Shown here: piece after piece, positions 55,175-64,000 of the stretch
Numbering within the stretch: the stretch's first letter is position 1
How the letters are laid out: each line of letters opens with the position of its first letter
Source: Pseudomonas sp. MWU16-30317
GTDB taxonomy: Bacteria > Pseudomonadota > Gammaproteobacteria > Pseudomonadales > Pseudomonadaceae
Length of the DNA: 64,000 nucleotides
Assembly (NCBI RefSeq): GCF_020515695.1
Contig: NZ_JAIWJA010000001.1
Coordinates: forward strand, 496,001-560,000
Direction of reading: 5' to 3'
The notes under the pieces: model-generated
What the model saw: only the letters and a program-made list of their open reading frames with translations
What the model was told of the DNA's origin: nothing
Databases searched by the model: none
Made by a program: the position numbers and the translations under genes

Positions 55175-55288
55175 ATGAACCATTCGATCAAACCGCGTAA
55201 AAATGCCAGTCATGTCGATGCCTGGGCCATAGCCTTTGTGGTCATCCTGGTGGTGGCTGCAGTGGTGTTCTGGGCCAGCCATCACTGA
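55175..55288 (+). CDS. 37-residue membrane protein
   Basis: A 38-codon frame encodes a basic N-terminus (MNHSIKPRKNASHVD) and one hydrophobic helix (AWAIAFVVILVVAAVVFWAS) ending HH. AAGAGACG lies about ten bases before the ATG, and the frame fills the gap between the divergent cysI and the metH end. Composition and layout are those of a small single-pass membrane protein. No family is recognised. It is likely real, since the reading frame keeps a clean helix despite the GC-rich context. Confidence 0.65.
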   Translation: MNHSIKPRKNASHVDAWAIAFVVILVVAAVVFWASHH

Positions 55289-55313
55289 CCGGCTCTGGGT
55301 AATGGCAACTGGC

Positions 55314-55381
55314 CTATTCGCGGCCAAGCCCCGCTCCCGCAGGCGCACATCTATGGGAGTAGGACCTGCCCGCGAAGATGG
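55314..55381. repeat. REP pair (REPIN) before the metH end
   Basis: GGCCAAGCCCCGCTCCCGCAG and the opposed TGGGAGTAGGACCTGCCCGCG lie between the convergent small membrane protein gene and metH. Confidence 0.7.
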
Positions 55382-55398
55382 CCTGCGGTCAGCATCAT

Positions 55399-59091
<3,693 letters not shown>

Positions 59092-59460
59092 GGGAAGACA
59101 TACTCTTTAGAGACAATTCGGGCGCTGAAGGCCGTTTACAGGGGATCGATGATAGCAAAGCTGCAACGCATTTGAGGGAGTTGGGATGAACATGAATAGC
59201 GCTCATGTTGAGCCCGGGGATGTGGCGGCTGGGCCCTTCGCCGCCGAACGCGGGACCTTTCTGGCAGGAACGATGGTGCTGAGTCGTACGAGTGTGGGAA
59301 CTAGGCTTGCCTGCGAAAAAGCGATCTCATGGGTCCCGCATCAAATAACCTGTTACCACCCCGCGCGCACGCGACTGGCACCTGCGCGCGCCCGCCGGTA
59401 TGCTGGGCGGACAAGCGCGCCGGGACAGCCGGGCGCTGTGCATCGGTTAAAGGAGCCCTC
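59092..59460. other. Divergent promoter region of metH and sohB
   Basis: About 370 bases. A degenerate REP pair covers 59236-59322, with TGTGGGAACTAGGCTTGCCTG as its clearest arm. Open frames here look like read-through of these repeats. AAAGGAG at 59449-59455 is the ribosome-binding site of sohB. Confidence 0.45.
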
Positions 59461-60483
59461 TTGAATTTTCTGTTCGATTACGCCAGCTTCCTGGCCAAGA
59501 CCGTTACCCTGGTCATTGCCATCGTCATCGTCCTGGCCAGTATCGCCTCGCTGCGCAGCAAGGGCCGGCGCAAGACTGGCGGGCAGCTGCAGATCAGCAA
59601 ACTCAATGATTTCTACAAGGGCCTGCGCGAACGCCTGGAGTCCGGCATGCTGGACAAGGATCAGCTCAAGGCCTTGCGCAAGACTCAAGCCAAGGCGGCC
59701 AAGGCAGAGAAGAAAAAGCCCGATTCCAAGGCGCGGGTATTCGTGCTCGATTTCGATGGCGACATCAAGGCATCCGCCACTGAAAGTCTGCGCCACGAAA
59801 TCACCGCGCTGCTGACGCTGGCCACATCCAGGGATGAAGTGGTGCTGCGCCTCGAGAGCGGCGGCGGCATGGTTCACAGTTACGGCCTGGCTTCCTCGCA
59901 ACTGGCGCGTATCCGCCAGGCGGGTGTGCCCTTGACTGTGTGCATCGATAAGGTCGCGGCCAGCGGCGGCTACATGATGGCCTGCATTGGCGAGAAGATC
60001 GTCAGCGCGCCGTTCGCGGTACTGGGTTCCATCGGGGTGGTGGCGCAGTTGCCGAACGTTAATCGCCTGCTGAAAAAGCACGATATTGATTTCGAAGTGC
60101 TCACGGCAGGTGAGTACAAGCGCACGCTGACAGTGTTTGGCGAAAACACCGAGAAGGGGCGCGAGAAGTTTCAGGAAGACCTGGACATCACCCACAAGCT
60201 GTTCAAGAACTTCGTGGCGCATTACCGCCCACAGTTGCAGATCGATCAGGTCGCTACCGGCGAAGTCTGGCTGGGTGTCGCCGCCCTGGACAAAAAGCTG
60301 GTCGACGAGTTGAAGACCAGTGACGAGTACCTGGCCGAGCGCGCCAAGGTCGCGGAGGTGTTCCACCTGCATTATGCCGAGCGCAAGAGCTTGCAGGAGC
60401 GGGTAGGGATGGCGGCGAGCACCGGGATCGAGCAGATGGCGATCAAGGCGTGGGGCAAGATCAGCCAGCAGCGGTTCTGGTAG
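59461..60483 (+). CDS. sohB: Inner-membrane peptidase SohB, TTG start
   Basis: The 340-residue S49-family serine protease has an N-terminal membrane helix (VTLVIAIVIVLASIASL), a SohB N-terminal extension and the protease domain with catalytic Ser168 in AASGGYMMA and Lys220 in AGEYKRTL, a Ser-Lys dyad. It degrades membrane or periplasmic peptides. The TTG at 59461 was chosen because AAAGGAG lies just upstream and the protein then begins NFLFDYASFLAKTV like its relatives (E. coli 349 residues). The frame continues 44 codons upstream without protein-like sequence. Confidence 0.9.
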   Translation: MNFLFDYASFLAKTVTLVIAIVIVLASIASLRSKGRRKTGGQLQISKLNDFYKGLRERLESGMLDKDQLKALRKTQAKAAKAEKKKPDSKARVFVLDFDGDIKASATESLRHEITALLTLATSRDEVVLRLESGGGMVHSYGLASSQLARIRQAGVPLTVCIDKVAASGGYMMACIGEKIVSAPFAVLGSIGVVAQLPNVNRLLKKHDIDFEVLTAGEYKRTLTVFGENTEKGREKFQEDLDITHKLFKNFVAHYRPQLQIDQVATGEVWLGVAALDKKLVDELKTSDEYLAERAKVAEVFHLHYAERKSLQERVGMAASTGIEQMAIKAWGKISQQRFW

Positions 60484-60496
60484 CCCGCGTCACCCC

Positions 60497-60602
60497 CCGT
60501 GGGAGCGAGCTCGGCTCGCGAAGGCAGCATCGATGCCAGCATGACCGCCGGGATCGTGCACAGGCGTGATGACCCTTTCGTGAGCAGAGTTCGCTCCCAC
60601 AG
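60497..60602. repeat. REP pair (REPIN) between sohB and cti
   Basis: CGTGGGAGCGAGCTCGGCTCG and the opposed GTGAGCAGAGTTCGCTCCCAC face each other about 50 bases apart. Confidence 0.75.
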
Positions 60603-60686
60603 TGAATGGTTCGACCATAGTTTCAGCTGCTGTAGTGGCCATCAAGCGTTACAATCGGCTCCTGATGATTCAGGAAAACCGGCCAA

Positions 60687-62981
60687 ATGCCTTACCGCTC
60701 GATCCTTTGCGCTCTCCTGCTGTTGTTTTGCGGGAGCCCTCAGGCGCAAACCCCGGCGACGCCGGTTATCTCCTACACCCATGACGTGCAGCCCATTTTT
60801 ACCGAGCGCTGCATCGCCTGCCATGCCTGTTATGACTCCGCCTGCCAGCTCAACCTCGGCAGCGCCGAAGGGGCTGCCCGGGGCGCCTCCAAGGTGCCGG
60901 TATATGATGGCTACCGCAGTCTCGCGCAGGCGCCTACTCGGCTGTTCATCGACGGGTTCGGCCCTGAGCAATGGCGCCACAAGGGGTTTTACTCGGTGCT
61001 CGATGCCCAGGGCAGTCAGGCCGCGCTGATGGCGCGCATGCTCGAGCTCGGGCGTCAGGCTCCATTGACGCCGAATGCGAAGCTGCCCGACGGCATCGTG
61101 CTGGGGCTCGAACGGCAGAACATGTGCCCGATGCCGGGCGAGTTCAATGCCTACGCCGGTGCCCATCCCCGCGAAGGGATGCCATTGGCGGTCACCGGGC
61201 TGACCGATGGCCAATATCACACCTTGCAAGCCTGGCTCGCCCAAGGCGCGCCTGTCGATCAGCAGGCCGTGCAGCCGAACCCCAGCGAGGCGCGGCAGAT
61301 CACTGAATGGGAGGCGTTTCTCAATGCCCCTGGCGCTCGGGAGTCCCTGGTGGGGCGCTGGCTCTTTGAGCACCTCTATCTGGCGCACATCTTCTTTGAT
61401 CGCGGCCAGTCGGGGCATTTTTTCCAGTGGGTCCGCTCACGCACACCCAGCGGCCAGCCGATCGATCTGATCGCCAGCCGGCGGCCTGATGACGATCCAG
61501 GCACGACCTTCTACTACCGCCTGTGGCCGGTAGAAGGGGCGATCGTCTACAAGACCCACATCACCTATCCGTTCGACGCGGCAAAAATGGCGCGAATCAA
61601 GCAACTGTTCTACACCGGCGACTGGCAGGTCACCCGACTGCCGGGTTATGGTCCGCAGCACCGCGCCAATCCGTTCGAAACCTTCGCGCAGATCCCGGCA
61701 GGCGCGCGCTATCAGTTCATGCTCGACAATGCCGATTACTTCGTCGACACCTTCATTCGTGGTCCGGTCTGCCGCGGGCAGATTGCGACCGACGTGATTC
61801 GCGACAATTTCTGGGTGATGTTCCAGGCCCCGGAACATGATCTGTACGTCACCGACCCGCAGTATCGGGCCAAAGCCACGCCATTGTTGGCCATGCCTGG
61901 GCAGAACGACGACGTTGGCAGTGTGCTGGCCCTGTGGCTGCGTTATCGCGACAAGCGCAATGCCTACGAGGCACTGCGCCGCGATACCTATGGCGACGCA
62001 CCGCCGCCGAGCTGGTCGAGCCTGTGGGCAGGTAACGACAATGCGCTGTTGAGTATTTTCCGTCACTTCGACAGCGCCACGGTGACCAAGGGCCTGGTCG
62101 GTGAAATACCGCAGACCCTGTGGCTGTTCGATTACCCGCTGCTTGAGCGCACCTATTACCAATTGGCGGTCAATTTCGATGTATTCGGCAACGTCGCTCA
62201 TCAGGCGCAGACCCGCTTGTACTTCGACCTGATCCGTAACGGCGCCGAGGTCAACTTCTTGCGCTTGATGCCGGCTGACAGCCGTGAGGACTATCTCGAT
62301 GACTGGTATCAGAACGGCGGCAAGCTGAAGATGTGGCTCGATTATCAGAAGATCGACGACAGCAAGCCCACCGGACTGGTCTTGATCAAGAAAGACCCCA
62401 AGGCCGATTTCGCCAGGCAACTATTGGCACGCTATGCCACGCTGAATGCCAACCCCGACCCGATCAACCGTTGTACCGGTGCCTACTGCTCGCGTCCGGG
62501 TGCGCCGCCCTTGATCCAGGAAGCCGAACAATCCCTGAGTCGCTTGGCATCGCGCCCGGCAGGTGGGCTTCAGGTCATCGATCGGATGCCCGAGGCGACC
62601 ATGCTGCGGGTGGATGATGGCCAGGGCCATCGGGTGATTTACAGCGTGTTGCGCAACCGCGCGCACAGCAACGTAGCGTTTCTGCTGGGTGAATCGAGTC
62701 GCTATCAGCCAGCGTTGGACACCCTCACGGTATTTCCGGGGGTCATGACCAGTTATCCGAACTTCATGTTCAACGTCCCGGCGTCCGAAGTGCCGTCATT
62801 TGTAGACCAGATGATGGCGGTCAAGGATGCAGCCGGCTTCGAAAAAATCGTCGACCATTGGGGGATACGTCGCAGTCATCCGCAGTTCTGGTTCTATTTC
62901 CATGATCTGACGACCTACTTGCAGGAGACCAATCCGGTGAATGCCGGGGTGCTGGACATGAACCGCTACGAGAATTTATGA
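60687..62981 (+). CDS. cti: Fatty acid cis/trans isomerase
   Basis: The 764-residue periplasmic enzyme converts cis- to trans-unsaturated fatty acids in phospholipids, making the membrane more rigid under solvent or heat stress. It has a signal peptide (ILCALLLLFCGSPQAQ) and a cytochrome c-type heme motif Cys42-x-x-Cys45-His46 (CIACH) that is required in characterised Cti proteins. Length agrees with P. putida Cti (about 766). The gene is near metH and sohB, a neighbourhood I recall from P. putida. It is probably constitutively expressed, with control at the level of substrate access. Confidence 0.93.
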   Translation: MPYRSILCALLLLFCGSPQAQTPATPVISYTHDVQPIFTERCIACHACYDSACQLNLGSAEGAARGASKVPVYDGYRSLAQAPTRLFIDGFGPEQWRHKGFYSVLDAQGSQAALMARMLELGRQAPLTPNAKLPDGIVLGLERQNMCPMPGEFNAYAGAHPREGMPLAVTGLTDGQYHTLQAWLAQGAPVDQQAVQPNPSEARQITEWEAFLNAPGARESLVGRWLFEHLYLAHIFFDRGQSGHFFQWVRSRTPSGQPIDLIASRRPDDDPGTTFYYRLWPVEGAIVYKTHITYPFDAAKMARIKQLFYTGDWQVTRLPGYGPQHRANPFETFAQIPAGARYQFMLDNADYFVDTFIRGPVCRGQIATDVIRDNFWVMFQAPEHDLYVTDPQYRAKATPLLAMPGQNDDVGSVLALWLRYRDKRNAYEALRRDTYGDAPPPSWSSLWAGNDNALLSIFRHFDSATVTKGLVGEIPQTLWLFDYPLLERTYYQLAVNFDVFGNVAHQAQTRLYFDLIRNGAEVNFLRLMPADSREDYLDDWYQNGGKLKMWLDYQKIDDSKPTGLVLIKKDPKADFARQLLARYATLNANPDPINRCTGAYCSRPGAPPLIQEAEQSLSRLASRPAGGLQVIDRMPEATMLRVDDGQGHRVIYSVLRNRAHSNVAFLLGESSRYQPALDTLTVFPGVMTSYPNFMFNVPASEVPSFVDQMMAVKDAAGFEKIVDHWGIRRSHPQFWFYFHDLTTYLQETNPVNAGVLDMNRYENL

Positions 62982-63112
62982 CCGCCGTCAGTATCGCCCG
63001 CGAATGGCCGATCTGACTTTCTCGGGACCTTTTGCGCCAAAGTGAAGTCCGACGCAACACAGGGCGCCCCGAAAGGGTGCGCCAGTTGTGGGATTCAAGA
63101 CAGGCGTTTGCA

Positions 63113-64000
63113 ATGCTGATTTCGCTTCAAGCACTCAGGGCGCTTACCGCCTGGATGGTGGTCTGCCATCACTTCATGCAGATCTTTTTCGACTTTCACC
63201 CGAGCGGTCCGATTGGGCAGTTCTTCACCGACAGGGGGGCGGTGGGCGTCGATATCTTCTTCGTGATCAGCGGCCTGGTGATTTACCTGTCGACCCAGGA
63301 CAAGGACATGCCCGCCGGGCGCTTTTTGCTCAATCGCGCTATCCGCATCATCCCGGCCTATTGGCTGTATACGGTGCTGATGGGGCTGATGCTGGTGTGC
63401 CTCGGCCAGTGGTTGCCGCACCCAGCGGTGGATCTGCCGCATTTCGTCCTGTCGCTGTTGTTCATTCCTGCGGAAAATCCAGGGGGATATGGCCTGTATC
63501 CCACCTTGAACGTGGGCTGGACGCTGAACTACGAAATGTTCTTCTATTTGCTGTTTTCATTGGTGTTCACGGTGCCTAAACGTCATCGGCCCCTGATCGT
63601 TGCGGCGGCTTTGTTTGTCGTCAGTGAGGTGTTGGGGCGTTACGGCGTGGTCAGTCGTTTCTATGAAAACAACATCATCTACGAATTTCTGCTGGGCATC
63701 GGCATCGGCATTCTCTACCGTCGGGGCTGGGTGGCACAGGGGTTCTGGGCGCCGTTGACGCTGATCGCGGCATCGGCGCTGGCGATCTACGAGCTGGATG
63801 CCAGTGACCGGTTGCTGCATTGGGGCGTGCCCAGCGCCATGATCGTGCTGGGCTGCGTGGCCATGGAGCCGTACTTCAAAGGCAGCCGGCTGCTCAAGGC
63901 GCTGGGGGACTGCTCGTATTCGGTGTATCTGGTGCATGTACTGGTGCTATACGGCGGCTGGCTGGCCAGCGAACACTGGCAGCTCAATCCTTACGCGGTG
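63113..64000 (+). CDS. Membrane acyltransferase (acyltransferase 3 family), 3' end outside window
   Basis: The 296 visible codons run open to the window edge. The product begins LISLQALRALTAWMVVCHHF, then GAVGVDIFFVISGLVIYLST, RAIRIIPAYWLYTVL and VGWTLNYEMFFYLLFSLVF, an OafA-like O-acyltransferase with about ten helices. GDCSYSVYLVHVLVLYGGW near the visible end shows that most of the domain is present. The start at 63113 has a weak ribosome-binding site. It lies 131 bases after cti and is unrelated to the exopolysaccharide locus by position. Its target is unknown. Confidence 0.85.
   Translation, partial: MLISLQALRALTAWMVVCHHFMQIFFDFHPSGPIGQFFTDRGAVGVDIFFVISGLVIYLSTQDKDMPAGRFLLNRAIRIIPAYWLYTVLMGLMLVCLGQWLPHPAVDLPHFVLSLLFIPAENPGGYGLYPTLNVGWTLNYEMFFYLLFSLVFTVPKRHRPLIVAAALFVVSEVLGRYGVVSRFYENNIIYEFLLGIGIGILYRRGWVAQGFWAPLTLIAASALAIYELDASDRLLHWGVPSAMIVLGCVAMEPYFKGSRLLKALGDCSYSVYLVHVLVLYGGWLASEHWQLNPYAV

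Noticed and set aside
59092..59190. Possible cobalamin or SAM riboswitch in the metH leader
   Set aside because: The leader is short, and no B12-box or SAM-type conserved core could be found.
59186..59464. A 92-codon frame before sohB
   Set aside because: It is made largely of REP sequence and overlaps the sohB ribosome-binding site.

Overview
The window reads as chromosome of a Pseudomonas (fluorescens/putida/syringae side of the genus). The support is GC-rich codon use, genus-typical families (muxABC-opmB, cti beside metH, DUF1652, a DUF6555-like protein) and at least eleven inverted pairs of REP elements (REPINs) of the TGTGGGAGC...GCGAAG type. No tRNA, rRNA, CRISPR, phage or insertion sequence was seen.

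Left part (1-17.9 kb). A partial lipoprotein gene on the minus strand is followed by a galactarate uptake and dehydration pair (GudP-like permease, GarD) and a free-standing aroA. A minus-strand periplasmic aldehyde oxidase operon (paoABC-type, Tat signal on PaoA) comes next, then ligD (three-domain NHEJ ligase) with a REPIN and a 15-bp tandem repeat inside its reading frame. After a small membrane protein lies a tightly coupled four-gene operon: acyl-CoA dehydrogenase, PIG-L/LmbE deacetylase, NodS-like methyltransferase and family 2 glycosyltransferase. I know no product for that operon, and it is the best candidate here for an undescribed system. A small orphan and a tas-like aldo-keto reductase close the region.

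Middle (18-36 kb). A 17-kb minus-strand Wzx/Wzy-type exopolysaccharide locus is read from right to left: GH5 glucanase, Wzc-type tyrosine kinase, Wzy-like polymerase, glycosyltransferase, acyltransferase, Wzx flippase, outer-membrane barrel, short Wza-like protein, WecG/GumM-type transferase, acyltransferase, glycosyltransferase, two acyltransferases and a PslA/WcaJ-like initiating transferase. The gene content resembles xanthan-type loci and, from memory, the pea cluster of P. putida. Its leader holds a near-consensus promoter overlapping a FleQ-like box and an exact 12-mer ops (RfaH) element next to a hairpin. A second hairpin plus ops unit with compensatory base changes precedes the last gene, and a degenerate third ops-like core lies mid-operon.

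Right part (36-64 kb). This holds an MscS-family channel, small Pseudomonas proteins, an EgtB-EgtD fusion for ergothioneine synthesis, a DUF72 protein, tpx, the muxABC-opmB RND efflux operon, an SCP2 protein, cysI with a DUF934 partner, a 37-residue membrane protein, metH, sohB, cti and an acyltransferase cut by the window edge. Redox, sulfur and membrane-stress functions are frequent: Tpx, ergothioneine, CysI, MetH and Cti.
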